From a virus: a DNA stretch of 64,000 bases. The stretch covers positions 34,739 through 98,738 of IMG/VR virus record IMGVR_UViG_3300027714_000008. The stretch is one strand, 5' to 3'. Position 1 is the first letter of the stretch; each line of letters opens with the position of its first letter. Of this stretch, positions 43,512 through 51,717 are shown one piece after another. The notes under the pieces are model-generated. The model was not told the DNA's origin, searched no databases, and saw only the letters and a program-made list of their open reading frames with translations. Made by a program: the position numbers and the translations under genes.

Positions 43512-44872
43512 TTTATATTTGTTTCCCTTGGAAGATCGGCTAGTTTTACACAACTAGCAATTACATCATATCTCTCATTCTTAAATGAATGTCTGACTGC
43601 ATACATTAGATAATCACCAGACTTTTTCTGATCTTCTAAGCTTTCTTCTTCTCTGCTAGGGTTAACTGCCGTGTCTAAAAACTTTAATGTTATTTGATTG
43701 CCTATAGTGTTACTATATGCACCATTGAGAAAGTTTCTTCCTGGTAATATAACTTCAATTGCATTTCTTATAATAGTTTCTCTCAACGCCTCGTTTGTCA
43801 CCTTTAACTTGTGTTGTGATAAATCGACTGCTTCTGAATAACTATTCTTAGAATTGTATACATCTGACATCACAACCTTAGTAACGACTCTGGATTTTAA
43901 TTGTGCGACTGGTATTTCATTTAACTTGTAGTTATTTGAATACGTCAACACATTTTGATTTTTTGCTATGATTTGATTAGACTTTAGTACTTGTAAAGTA
44001 TCGTCTAGGTTGTGTGTCACACCACCATTTTTAATTTCAGAACCAATAGTAGGATCATAGAACTTGTACTGTGCGCCGACTAAACCCTTTTGTATTAAAC
44101 TAACAATCTCGTCATTACTCTTTGAAGTGTAGCTTTGAATTAATTGTGCTTGTTCTTCTATGCCTTTTGAAGCCGCAATTGATGTTGTAATTTGTGAATA
44201 GACGTATGGCACAGGATCAGGATTAGTTGATAGCATCAAGTTTAAAGGTATTATATGTAGTTTATCATTAGCCAAAGTCGAAAAGAAGTAATATGGAACA
44301 CCATCAATAGTAGTTGCTCTTTCATTTACCCATCTTGCCGCTTGTAGAGGCGTCATGTTTGGTATTAGAACCTTTATAGGCGATTGAGCGTCAGCTTGTA
44401 CAGGACCAGAGAAGTCTTTACCTAGATTGTCACGAATGATGTTCTGGACTATATCAACTGGTTTACCTTGGTACGCCTTGTTTACATTAATCAATGTAGA
44501 ATTAAACGCATGGACTTCTACTATACGAATTAAGACTGCTGAAGTTCTATCATTGCTTCTTACGTTTTTGATTGTGTCCTCAATGACAAACTTTTTTGTT
44601 ATTGCTACTGCTTCTTCGTCTGGCAACTTAAACGTCAATTCTATAAACTCTGCACCAGAAAATCCAATGTAGTTGTATACATTTGCGTCATCAATAAACA
44701 ATATTTCGCCTGTAATGTACGGCTTATCTAAATGTTCATATATGTCAATATCAGTAATGATGTTTTTAATATCAACTGTAGTATTGCTTGTATCAACAGA
44801 AGACGTTATGATTGCAGATTGCAATACATAGTCGTGAGCACTCATTGCTTTATTTTTAGTTGTTGCGTTCAT
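43508..44872 (-). CDS. 27: Baseplate hub protein gp27
   Basis: A 454-aa protein (T4 gp27 is 391 aa) with an N-terminal tube-like domain: IKNIITDIDIYEHLDKPYIT, GEILFIDDANVYNYIGFSGA and ELTFKLP. This is the gp27 hub pattern of a trimeric torus that connects the tube to gp5. VLIPNMTPLQAARWVNERAT is also conserved in the family. It sits just before gene 5, as the gp27-gp5 complex requires. Confidence 0.88.
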   Translation of the reverse strand: MNATTKNKAMSAHDYVLQSAIITSSVDTSNTTVDIKNIITDIDIYEHLDKPYITGEILFIDDANVYNYIGFSGAEFIELTFKLPDEEAVAITKKFVIEDTIKNVRSNDRTSAVLIRIVEVHAFNSTLINVNKAYQGKPVDIVQNIIRDNLGKDFSGPVQADAQSPIKVLIPNMTPLQAARWVNERATTIDGVPYYFFSTLANDKLHIIPLNLMLSTNPDPVPYVYSQITTSIAASKGIEEQAQLIQSYTSKSNDEIVSLIQKGLVGAQYKFYDPTIGSEIKNGGVTHNLDDTLQVLKSNQIIAKNQNVLTYSNNYKLNEIPVAQLKSRVVTKVVMSDVYNSKNSYSEAVDLSQHKLKVTNEALRETIIRNAIEVILPGRNFLNGAYSNTIGNQITLKFLDTAVNPSREEESLEDQKKSGDYLMYAVRHSFKNERYDVIASCVKLADLPRETNIK

Positions 44873-45609
44873 TAGGTGGATCTAACAGAATCTTGATACG
44901 CTTTAACGACTTGCCCAATTGCATTAGGCTTAATGATTTTTAATTGTCTTAAAGTGTCGTTATCTTTTTGATACCTTTCAAGGTATGTGACAGGAGTTAA
45001 TAATGCACTGACTGCTGAATGTGGATCAACGTCTGTACGTTCATTTGCTCCATTTACATAATGATGTGGTGCAAGATGTTCTAAAGTAGATCCAGATAGT
45101 TGAATAGTTTCTGGGAATTCAACATCACTGTTATCTCTGACCAATTCTGTACTAGTGAATGATTCCGTACTTGTAGTCCTAATAACTAATTGACCTAAAT
45201 CCAAGTTTCTTTTTATGATAACACCAGTTGCACCAGATGTCTGACCGACTAATGCGTCTCCCACTTGAAAATGAATAAAAAGCTCTGTACTATTACGAGT
45301 AGTCAAAATAGTGTTAGGATAATCTTTAATTGCTTTTGCTCTAATCTCTTGTACTGTCAAAGGCCAACCACGCTCTCGTAGGTTGTCATTCAATAAATAC
45401 AAAGTCCAGTAATATTTTACAGTGGCATAAATATCTTGTGAAACAGTATCAGGTCTTTCACCATCTTGAATATTGTAATACTCATAAAAGTTAACATTGT
45501 CTTTTATCTGATCTATAATATCTACATACACAGACAAATTTTGAATAGCAGTTTGTGATTTTTCGTTTCCAAATTTGTATAATGATATGGGGTGATTTGT
45601 AAAATACAT
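44872..45609 (-). CDS. 53: Baseplate wedge protein gp53
   Basis: A 245-aa protein (T4 gp53 is 196 aa). The N-terminus has a LysM-like start (YFTNHPISLYKFGNEKSQTA), followed by RPDTVSQDIYATVKYYWTLY and LLNDNLRERGWPLT, matching the T4 RPEELANAIYGNPQLYWVLLMCND pattern. The C-terminal LRQLKIIKPNAIGQVVKAYQ matches T4 LRQIKIIAKSDINSFMNDLI. An insert of about 50 aa (VGQTSGATGVIIKRNLDLGQ) explains the longer chain. Closely packed between 48 and 27. Confidence 0.92.
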   Translation of the reverse strand: MYFTNHPISLYKFGNEKSQTAIQNLSVYVDIIDQIKDNVNFYEYYNIQDGERPDTVSQDIYATVKYYWTLYLLNDNLRERGWPLTVQEIRAKAIKDYPNTILTTRNSTELFIHFQVGDALVGQTSGATGVIIKRNLDLGQLVIRTTSTESFTSTELVRDNSDVEFPETIQLSGSTLEHLAPHHYVNGANERTDVDPHSAVSALLTPVTYLERYQKDNDTLRQLKIIKPNAIGQVVKAYQDSVRST

Positions 45610-45611
45610 TA

Positions 45612-46622
45612 TTAATATCCAGCTGTTATATCGTTGCGAGTAAGAGTTCTTTCTTCTCCAAATGATAATGTTATATCAACTTCTGATGGTTTTCCATCTT
45701 CATGCCAACTCATAGATTGTGGGTTATACACTGATTGAAATCCACGAAGTACACTAGTAAGAATTTTAGTACCTACTGGCTGATCATTGTATCTCATTGT
45801 AATATCAAACTTGTCAGGAAACTTATAACCAATAGGAACGTTTAGACCACCTGCTTCTTGTGCATCAAAATCAATATCAATTGTTTCTGGATACATAGTT
45901 GTACGGAAGAATTTTATTATATTTTCAATCTCTATTGCTTCTCTTTGAGATGTGGCTATTAATTTAAAAGTAAACGAGAACTCTCTTAGTGCAACAGATT
46001 TAAATAGGTTGATAGTGTTAGGGTTTACTGTCACTGCTAAAGCATTTGTAACGGCACCACCAGCTATAGCACTTTTTTGTGCTAATCTAGTTGCCGCTAA
46101 TCTTGCCGCCGCTTGATCAGCAATACCACCTTTTAACAAGTTTATTGTACTACCTGTTGCTTGACCAACACCTCTTGCTAATGAACTTACCGCACCAAGA
46201 CCAGATTTAATACCAGCAGAAGCAATACCGCCTATTGCACCAAGTTCCATATTCTCATATGATACCTGATCGTCAAACCTAAGACTTGATGGAAGATATA
46301 GTATAACACCAGTATCATACTGGGGTATTGATTTGGCTGATGAGACAATCGGTTGTAGGTCATTTGGAGAACCTAATCCTACACTTGTATCAAATTCACT
46401 TGCTCTTGCAATTTCACGTTGCGTTTCTAAATATGCCGTTGTAGCAGAGTTTACCAACTGTGATAATACACCAGCCCCATTTTCTCTCCTAAAGGCGGCA
46501 CCTATATTAGCACCAGATATTTCAGGTGCCGTGTACACAACTGGTGTGAATCGAATGGTGCCTTTGTAATCATCTCTTTTATGAAATGGAAAAGTATAAG
46601 GACTTGCATTGGCGTTTGTCAT
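45612..46622 (-). CDS. 48: Baseplate tail tube cap gp48
   Basis: A 336-aa protein (T4 gp48 is 364 aa). The YTFPFHKRDDYKGTIRFTPV opening, the hydrophobic Ala/Gly-rich middle (GAIGGIASAGIKSGLGAVSS), and the C-terminal KSVALREFSFTFKLIATSQR and FRTTMYPETI agree with the T4 tail-cap family, which starts tail tube polymerisation on the hub. It is the first gene of the leftward operon and has a late box 38 bp upstream. Confidence 0.88.
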   Translation of the reverse strand: MTNANASPYTFPFHKRDDYKGTIRFTPVVYTAPEISGANIGAAFRRENGAGVLSQLVNSATTAYLETQREIARASEFDTSVGLGSPNDLQPIVSSAKSIPQYDTGVILYLPSSLRFDDQVSYENMELGAIGGIASAGIKSGLGAVSSLARGVGQATGSTINLLKGGIADQAAARLAATRLAQKSAIAGGAVTNALAVTVNPNTINLFKSVALREFSFTFKLIATSQREAIEIENIIKFFRTTMYPETIDIDFDAQEAGGLNVPIGYKFPDKFDITMRYNDQPVGTKILTSVLRGFQSVYNPQSMSWHEDGKPSEVDITLSFGEERTLTRNDITAGY

Positions 46623-46659
46623 GTTTTTAACCTGATAAATAAAAAGGAATTATATAAGA

Positions 46660-46667
46660 TATTTATA
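46660..46667 (-). promoter_or_regulatory. T4-type late promoter for genes 48-53-27-5
   Basis: An exact TATAAATA on the minus strand in the 52-bp divergent gap between genes 48 and 4. A one-mismatch plus-strand version (GATAAATA, 46634-46641) may serve gene 4. Confidence 0.8.
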
Positions 46668-46674
46668 CACTAAA

Positions 46675-47169
46675 ATGGCATACTCTGGAAAGTATATAGT
46701 TAAAAACCCATCTAAGTACAAAGGTGACCATACACGTGTCACTTATCGTTCTTTATGGGAAAGAAACTCATTCGCTTGGTGCGAAAACAACCCTAATATA
46801 AAAGATTGGTCTTCTGAGGAAACAGTGATACCATATTACTATGATGTTGATAAAAAGTACCATAGATACTTCATGGATCTTAAGATTACTTATACTAATG
46901 GTAAAACATGTTTAGTTGAGATTAAACCAGACAAAGAAACTAAACCGCCTAAAAGACCTGACAAGACAAGACGTTACTTGAATGAATCATTGACTTATAT
47001 TAAGAATATGAATAAGTGGGACGCCGCAAGAGAATACGCCAAGGATCGTAATTGGGGTTTTGAGATATGGACTGAGGACACCTTGACTCAAATGGGGATA
47101 TTAAAAAAAGCCTTAAAGCCATTGAAACCTCTTAGAAAACCTAAGAAAAAACCTAAGAAAAAGGTATAA
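46675..47169 (+). CDS. 4: Head completion protein gp4
   Basis: A 164-aa protein matching T4 gp4 closely: MAYSGKYIVKNPSKYKGDHT, VTYRSLWERNSFAWCENNPN and the E49, D68, E82-x-K84 (VEIKP) pattern of a PD-(D/E)xK nuclease fold. gp4 acts in DNA-end or head completion so that tails can attach. The C-terminus is an unusually basic PK-repeat tail (KPLRKPKKKPKKKV). No clear ribosome site lies just before the ATG; the nearest (AAAAAGG) is about 30 bp away. Confidence 0.93.
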   Translation: MAYSGKYIVKNPSKYKGDHTRVTYRSLWERNSFAWCENNPNIKDWSSEETVIPYYYDVDKKYHRYFMDLKITYTNGKTCLVEIKPDKETKPPKRPDKTRRYLNESLTYIKNMNKWDAAREYAKDRNWGFEIWTEDTLTQMGILKKALKPLKPLRKPKKKPKKKV

Positions 47170-47172
47170 ATA
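47165..47172 (+). promoter_or_regulatory. T4-type late promoter, very close to the start codon
   Basis: An exact TATAAATA on the plus strand overlaps the gene 4 stop and ends 5 bp before the ATG at 47178. Transcription from it would start at or after this ATG, so the message would be nearly leaderless or begin inside the gene. Confidence 0.6.
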
Positions 47173-47177
47173 ACTAC

Positions 47178-47768
47178 ATGAGTAATATTTTTAAAAACAT
47201 GGAATTAGAAGCCTTTCGTAACGGAATTCAGCCGCGTACTAAACAGTCGCGTGAATGGTTTCGTAAGAAGGCTGTTGCAATGGGTAAAGTCAATCGTGCA
47301 ACTCTAATGAAAGAAGACCCTATCGTTCTAAAGAATAGAACAGTGCTTGGATCTATGTGTATGTTTTTCTATGACCCAAAAGGTAAAGACACTTTACCAT
47401 TCTATGATTCATTCCCTTTAGTTATCGTTTTAGGTCCTGCCAAAGGTGGTTTTATGGGATTGAACTTACACTACCTACCATTAGTTCTACGAGCAAAGTT
47501 TTTAGACAATTTACTTGATGTGACAAGCAATAAAAAATATAATAGAAGCACTCGATTTGATGTGACGTATGATCTTTTACAAGGTGCGGCAAAGTTTAAA
47601 GAGTTTAAACCATGTCTAAAGCATTACTTGTCTAGTCAAGTAAGAAGTAAGTTTGCATTTGTAGAAGCACCTGAGTGGGAAATTGCCGCTTTCTTACCAA
47701 CAGCCGATTTCCAGAAAGCGTCTGCAACTAAAGTCCATGCAGATTCAAGAAGAAAGATTAATAAATGA
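47178..47768 (+). CDS. Virion protein, possibly DNA end protector gp2
   Basis: A 196-aa basic protein: QPRTKQSREWFRKKAVAMGK, FYDSFPLVIVLGPAKGGFMG, LNLHYLPLVLRAKFLDNLL, FKPCLKHYLSSQVRSKFAFV and WEIAAFLPTADFQKASATKV. These motifs look like those I associate with T4 gp2-type DNA end protectors, and gene 2 is beside gene 4 in T4, but I could not check the alignment. An alternative start at 47199 (MELEAF) is possible given the late box just upstream. Confidence 0.55.
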   Translation: MSNIFKNMELEAFRNGIQPRTKQSREWFRKKAVAMGKVNRATLMKEDPIVLKNRTVLGSMCMFFYDPKGKDTLPFYDSFPLVIVLGPAKGGFMGLNLHYLPLVLRAKFLDNLLDVTSNKKYNRSTRFDVTYDLLQGAAKFKEFKPCLKHYLSSQVRSKFAFVEAPEWEIAAFLPTADFQKASATKVHADSRRKINK

Positions 47769-48472
47769 CATATAGTGTAGATCAATTAAAAGGATTGATG
47801 TCTAGTAAAGGTGGCATTGCAATGGGCAATGTCTACAGAGTTATACTTCCGTCACTTCCCGGTGCGACTTCTACAGATGTAAATTTGTTATGCTCAAGAG
47901 TAAATATTCCAGGCAAACAGGTTGTTACGTATGATCGAGAAATTGGTCACAAGATGGAAAAAATTGCATACAGACAATTGTATGAAGATGTTACTATGAC
48001 TTTCTTCTTACTGAATGATTATGGTGTGCGTAACTATTTTGATACTTGGACAGACGCAATCGTAGATCAAGACTCTTATCAGATAAAGTATAAGAACACA
48101 TATACAAAACAGATTAAGATACAGCAATTAAAGAAAGGTATTGGTTTTCCTGTGTATTCTACACCATTGGGACTGCCTTTGTTACCAGCAGAAATACAGA
48201 ACAGACTTCCAAGTATAGGTGGATTTGATCTTGCACAAGGAACATTCGACTTAGATTTCATTACGGACGATAAAGTAGTGTATGAAGTTTCTTTAGAGGA
48301 AGCTTTTCCTACTACTATAACAGGTGTAGAACTCGGTAATGCTAATGGTGAGATACTTGAGTTTAACGTCACTTTCTCGTACACTAAATACAATATAACA
48401 AAGAGCAGACAAGCAACACCTAACAGTGATTTTATAACGTCACAACTTGGCACATTATTAACTAATATATGA
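47765..48472 (+). CDS. 54: Baseplate tail tube initiator, gp54-like
   Basis: A 235-aa protein of the tail-tube fold family: VYRVILPSLPGATSTDVNLL, CSRVNIPGKQVVTYDREIG, YEDVTMTFFLLNDYGVRNYF, then EEAFPTTITGVELGNANGEI and EFNVTFSYTKYNI. The pattern (SRVNIPG...Y.DVTMTF...Y..RNYFDTW...FPT.....L) is shared by gp19 and gp54. Its place beside gp26/51 and the tape measure favours gp54. T4 gp54 is 320 aa. Overlaps the previous gene by ATGA. Confidence 0.72.
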   Translation: MTYSVDQLKGLMSSKGGIAMGNVYRVILPSLPGATSTDVNLLCSRVNIPGKQVVTYDREIGHKMEKIAYRQLYEDVTMTFFLLNDYGVRNYFDTWTDAIVDQDSYQIKYKNTYTKQIKIQQLKKGIGFPVYSTPLGLPLLPAEIQNRLPSIGGFDLAQGTFDLDFITDDKVVYEVSLEEAFPTTITGVELGNANGEILEFNVTFSYTKYNITKSRQATPNSDFITSQLGTLLTNI

Positions 48473-48483
48473 GGACTACCTGA

Positions 48484-49197
48484 ATGGCACTACCAAAACT
48501 GAATGATACTCCAAAGCACGAACTTGTTATACCTTCAAGCAACCAAAAAATTAGATATAGACCTTACTTGGTGAAAGAAGAAAAGGTTATGATGATGGCT
48601 ATGGAATCACAAGACATGACGGCAATTCTTAATGCCGTGGCTGATACAGTCGATGCTTGTATTGAGAATGACATTAGTACGAAAGAGTTGGCTATATTCG
48701 ACATTGAATATTTGTTCACACAGATACGAGCAAAGTCTGTTGGCGAAAGTAGCAAAATAAACCTTAAATGTTCTAATAAAGAATGTGAAGTTGATAACGA
48801 GATTGATGTAGATATTTCAAGTATCACGATCGATGTTCCTGATATTGATCATGTCATTAAGATTACTGATGAAATTAGTATAGAAATGAAATGGCCTTCG
48901 TATTCTGATATGTTAGAGTTGGGTATCACAGATGCACAATCAGCTAACGAAGGTGCGTTTGCAATGATTGCTAAATGTATTAGTGCAATCGTCACAGAAG
49001 AAGAAAGAATTGTGACATCTGATGTACCAAAAAAAGAAGTGTCAGACTTTATTGACTCTATGACTAAAGACCAGTTTTCTAAAGTAAGTGCCTACATTGA
49101 ATCTATGCCTAAACTATCTCACACAGTCAATTTCGATTGTAACAAATGTAAACATGCCAACGAAATTGTTTTAGAAGGTCTGGCAGATTTTTTTTAA
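48484..49197 (+). CDS. 26: Baseplate hub/tail assembly chaperone gp26
   Basis: A 237-aa protein of the T4 gp26 baseplate family: IRYRPYLVKEEKVMMMAMES, ILNAVADTVDACIENDISTK and FDIEYLFTQIRAKSVGESSK. Two Cys pairs (LKCSNKEC and FDCNKCKHANE) look like a zinc site. The C-terminus ends in LADFF at an 8-T run; a -1 slip there continues into a gp51-like frame. A GAGGA ribosome site precedes the ATG. It lies directly before the tape measure gene, where tail assembly chaperones with programmed frameshifts are typically found. Confidence 0.88.
   Translation: MALPKLNDTPKHELVIPSSNQKIRYRPYLVKEEKVMMMAMESQDMTAILNAVADTVDACIENDISTKELAIFDIEYLFTQIRAKSVGESSKINLKCSNKECEVDNEIDVDISSITIDVPDIDHVIKITDEISIEMKWPSYSDMLELGITDAQSANEGAFAMIAKCISAIVTEEERIVTSDVPKKEVSDFIDSMTKDQFSKVSAYIESMPKLSHTVNFDCNKCKHANEIVLEGLADFF
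49188..49194 (+). promoter_or_regulatory. Candidate -1 ribosomal frameshift site
   Basis: The heptamer T TTT TTT, read in the gp26 frame (GAT TTT TTT TAA), allows both tRNAs to re-pair after a -1 slip and avoids the TAA immediately after. The -1 frame then stays open for 61 codons to a TAA at 49377. Confidence 0.75.
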
Positions 49198-49379
49198 TAT
49201 GCCTTTCTCACGACAACTTGGTGAATTATTACGGAACAAACTTTCAATTGATGCAACATCATAGTTACTCATTGACTGAAATAGAACTAATGATTCCGTG
49301 GGAAAGAGAAGTCTACTTGAATATGTTAATGGATTATTTGAAAGAAGAAAAAGAAGCAGAAAGACAAAGGAACGCCTAA
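49194..49379 (+). CDS. 51: gp51-like frame, probably made as gp26-51 fusion by -1 frameshift
   Basis: This frame has no good start codon near its beginning. From the slip point it reads LICLSHDNLVNYYGTNFQLM, then QHHSYSLTEIELMIPWEREV and YLNMLMDYLKEEKEAERQRN before the stop. The NYY..NF.LM..H.YSLTEIE.MIP.ERE.Y pattern is what I recall for the C-terminal part of gp26/gp51 proteins in related phages. A GTG at 49221 (VNYYG) could be an independent start, but no ribosome site is evident there. The stop lies 1 bp before the tape measure ATG. Confidence 0.68.
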   Translation, partial: LICLSHDNLVNYYGTNFQLMQHHSYSLTEIELMIPWEREVYLNMLMDYLKEEKEAERQRNA

Positions 49380-49380
49380 C

Positions 49381-51240
49381 ATGGCTGATGCAACACTCAA
49401 TGACGTAATATTAAAATTACGTGCTGATAACGATAAACAATTAAGAGAACAACACAGCACAACAGATGCAGTTAAAAACTTGTCTAGTACCATAAGAGCG
49501 TTGCTTGAAAAGATGGAAGGCGACGCATTAAAGAATCGTGAAGCTTTACTTGAGGCCAATAAGAAAAATAAACAACCTAAACCAGATACGAACACTAGTA
49601 GTAGAAGTAGTAGTAATGGTAAAAGTTTAGCTGTATTTGGTAATCCTTTTAAAGGTTTGTTCAGTAGTATAGGTTCGCTTGTTGCATTTGCTGGAGCGTT
49701 TGCATTGGCTACTGAAGGTTTAGGTCCTTCTATAAAAGATCTAAATAAATTTACAAAAGGTATGAACAAATTATTCCTCTTGCCAGCAAGATTAGCAACA
49801 GACCTTGTTGTAGCTCCTGGAAAATCCATATACGATAAAGTCTTTAAAAATGTTAAGTTGATCGAGGATTCGGTAGAAAAACGTTTTAGCCCCTTTTTAA
49901 GACGAGTGACTCCAGGTGATATTGCAAGGGGGTTGAAAACAAAGAGTGGAGAGCTAGTTAAACTTGGACAGGTCACTAATTTAGCAGATGCAAGAGAAAG
50001 TTCGCTTACTCAAAAACAAAAACCTCAAAGTGCCTTAGTTCGTTTTTTTAGTGACATAAACAGAATGATTAAAAATGTTATGCCTACCAAAACAGTAAAA
50101 AGTGCGATAGAAAAACTAAAACCAGTATTCGAAGCGATTAAAAATAATAGAATGTTGCTAAACATTGTTAGGTTTGTAAAACCGCTTGCCGCAATCCTTT
50201 CTGTATTTGATGGTATTAAAACCGCCAGAAAAGAGATGGAAGACGAACAAGGTATTGTTGATAAATTATTTGCTGGTACAGGTGGTTTGGTAGGCGGAAC
50301 TCTTGGCTCTTTCTTTGGAGAGTTTGCAAACGTGCTAAAAAATATACCTATTTTTATTATCAAAAAACTGTTACCAAAAGATTATTTAATAACAGATAAA
50401 GATGGTAATGTTACTATTAATAAAGATAAAAACCTATTAACTAAAATTTTAGGTGGAATAGAAACACTCGACTTCAATCAATTAATTAAAGACCTTATTC
50501 AAATTCCATTTGAAAAGACGGGTGAGGCAATCACATCTATAACAACTGGTCTTGGGTGGACTGGAACTGAAGACGAAAAAATTAAATCAAAAGCCGCATG
50601 GACTACATGGTGGAATAACTGGAAGACACTGAATGGTTTCGGAAAGAATGTGTCTAGTATGGCTGGCGTTGCCTTTGAAATAGTATATTCTCCTGTCAAT
50701 ACAATATTAGAGGCACTTTTAAAGAATTTCACTAAGGATGGACAGGATAGAGAAAAGACTACTATGATGGAAAAGATAAACAAGTTTGCTCTTTTCATAC
50801 AAGACCTTATTCCAAGTCCACAGTATTTCATTGATCGGCTTCCTGAAGGAGTTGCAAAAGCATTAGGGTTAACACATTCACGACAACATAATAATGATTT
50901 AATTAACAGTACCAGCGATATCCGTGAAATCATAAAAGACATTAATAACATTAAAGACCTTCGAGCTGATATGAGATTAGCTAAAGTTAGAGCGACTGGA
51001 AGTGGTTCTTATATGTTGAATAGTGATTTAGAGCAAGAATTTTCTACCCGATTAAAAGAACGACGAGAAAAACTAAAAGCAGAAATATTCAATAGTAAAC
51101 TAACACAATTTAATGCCAATAACGATGGAGCTAAACTTGATGCGCCTGTGATAAATAATAATAACAATGCTATCGGTGATGCTGTTTTTCTGTCAGCTCC
51201 TGAGTCACATCATCCTGAAAGCCTACGATTTCCTAGATAG
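49381..51240 (+). CDS. 29: Tail tape measure protein gp29-like
   Basis: A 619-aa protein, close to T4 gp29 (590 aa). The N-terminus is coiled (ILKLRADNDKQLREQHSTTD, LSSTIRALLEKMEGDALKNR), followed by a hydrophobic Gly/Ala segment (GSLVAFAGAFALATEGLGPS) and a second one (LFAGTGGLVGGTLGSFFGEF), which are features of tape measures that enter the membrane during DNA ejection. The C-terminus has more coil (LKERREKLKAEIFN). Position after the gp26/51 chaperone supports the call; the protein sets tail length and threads the tube. Confidence 0.85.
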   Translation: MADATLNDVILKLRADNDKQLREQHSTTDAVKNLSSTIRALLEKMEGDALKNREALLEANKKNKQPKPDTNTSSRSSSNGKSLAVFGNPFKGLFSSIGSLVAFAGAFALATEGLGPSIKDLNKFTKGMNKLFLLPARLATDLVVAPGKSIYDKVFKNVKLIEDSVEKRFSPFLRRVTPGDIARGLKTKSGELVKLGQVTNLADARESSLTQKQKPQSALVRFFSDINRMIKNVMPTKTVKSAIEKLKPVFEAIKNNRMLLNIVRFVKPLAAILSVFDGIKTARKEMEDEQGIVDKLFAGTGGLVGGTLGSFFGEFANVLKNIPIFIIKKLLPKDYLITDKDGNVTINKDKNLLTKILGGIETLDFNQLIKDLIQIPFEKTGEAITSITTGLGWTGTEDEKIKSKAAWTTWWNNWKTLNGFGKNVSSMAGVAFEIVYSPVNTILEALLKNFTKDGQDREKTTMMEKINKFALFIQDLIPSPQYFIDRLPEGVAKALGLTHSRQHNNDLINSTSDIREIIKDINNIKDLRADMRLAKVRATGSGSYMLNSDLEQEFSTRLKERREKLKAEIFNSKLTQFNANNDGAKLDAPVINNNNNAIGDAVFLSAPESHHPESLRFPR

Positions 51241-51309
51241 TAAAACTTGACAAGTCATAATACCTAAGCATGTATTAAAACTGCTTTACACTAATTAAAA
51301 GTAATTGTG

Positions 51310-51395
51310 GTCGGTGCAGGTTTGCTAGACTTTATTATTAGTATCACAGGCGTCATACTAAATAGTTTTAAGGTTCGAGTCCTTAACCGACATCA
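51310..51395 (+). tRNA. tRNA-like element (degenerate or atypical)
   Basis: A canonical T arm is present at 51369-51385 (stem TAAGG/CCTTA, loop TTCGAGT), and 6 bp of acceptor stem pair (GTCGGT 51310-51315 with ACCGAC 51386-51391), followed by A-TCA rather than CCA. The total span of 82 nt between the acceptor ends fits a class II tRNA. However, I could not fit a normal D arm or a convincing 5+7+5 anticodon arm; a 6-bp hairpin TAGTAT/ATACTA with a 10-nt loop takes its place. It may be a decayed tRNA or a tRNA-like RNA. No anticodon assigned. Confidence 0.35.
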
Positions 51396-51409
51396 ATCAA
51401 TATTAGTGC

Positions 51410-51438
51410 TTGACAACACCATCATTTTATTCTATAAG
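51410..51438 (+). promoter_or_regulatory. Sigma70-like early promoter
   Basis: TTGACA at 51410-51415 and TATAAG at 51433-51438, spacer 17 bp, upstream of the gene at 51468. The region 51241-51409 before it holds no gene apart from the tRNA-like element. Confidence 0.8.
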
Positions 51439-51467
51439 ATATGTATATTGACATAGGAGAATATGCT

Positions 51468-51656
51468 ATGATGGAATTTATTGAAAGCCCTAAAACATGG
51501 TTCAAAGCAACTAATTCGATTGAACCAGTGGACATCTTTAAAGATGATTATTCAGAAAATACATGGTTCGTTTGTATACCAAATCTATCTAACGCATTTG
51601 AAACATTTGAAGAATGTAAAGAATGGGCAGAAGGATCTGTCGGAATAAAATCTTGA
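51468..51656 (+). CDS. Small acidic early protein (62 aa)
   Basis: The start at 51468 (ATGATG pair) is favoured by TAGGAGA 8 bp upstream; the earlier in-frame ATG at 51441 lies too near the promoter. The 62-aa product (MMEFIESPKTWFKATNSIEP, ending in ECKEWAEGSVGIKS) is acidic with three Trp. No family recognised. Confidence 0.68.
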   Translation: MMEFIESPKTWFKATNSIEPVDIFKDDYSENTWFVCIPNLSNAFETFEECKEWAEGSVGIKS

Positions 51657-51681
51657 CACCTCTCAAGTTATCGTGTAGACA
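51653..51681 (+). promoter_or_regulatory. Possible early promoter
   Basis: TTGACA at 51653-51658 overlaps the previous stop; TAGACA at 51676-51681 stands at a 17-bp spacing, a weaker -10. It would drive the 61-aa and MazG genes. Confidence 0.45.
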
Positions 51682-51717
51682 CATATTATAAACATAAACA
51701 GAAAGATGAGTTTTATT

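Noticed and set aside
43512-43553. Longer gp5 with 14 additional N-terminal residues
   Set aside because: The extension overlaps gene 27, is basic and unlike any gp5 start, and the ATGA junction at 43508-43511 gives the natural start.
51282-51288. TGCTTTA, resembling a T4 MotA box
   Set aside because: No suitable -10 element lies about 13 bp downstream, and no other such boxes were seen before early genes.
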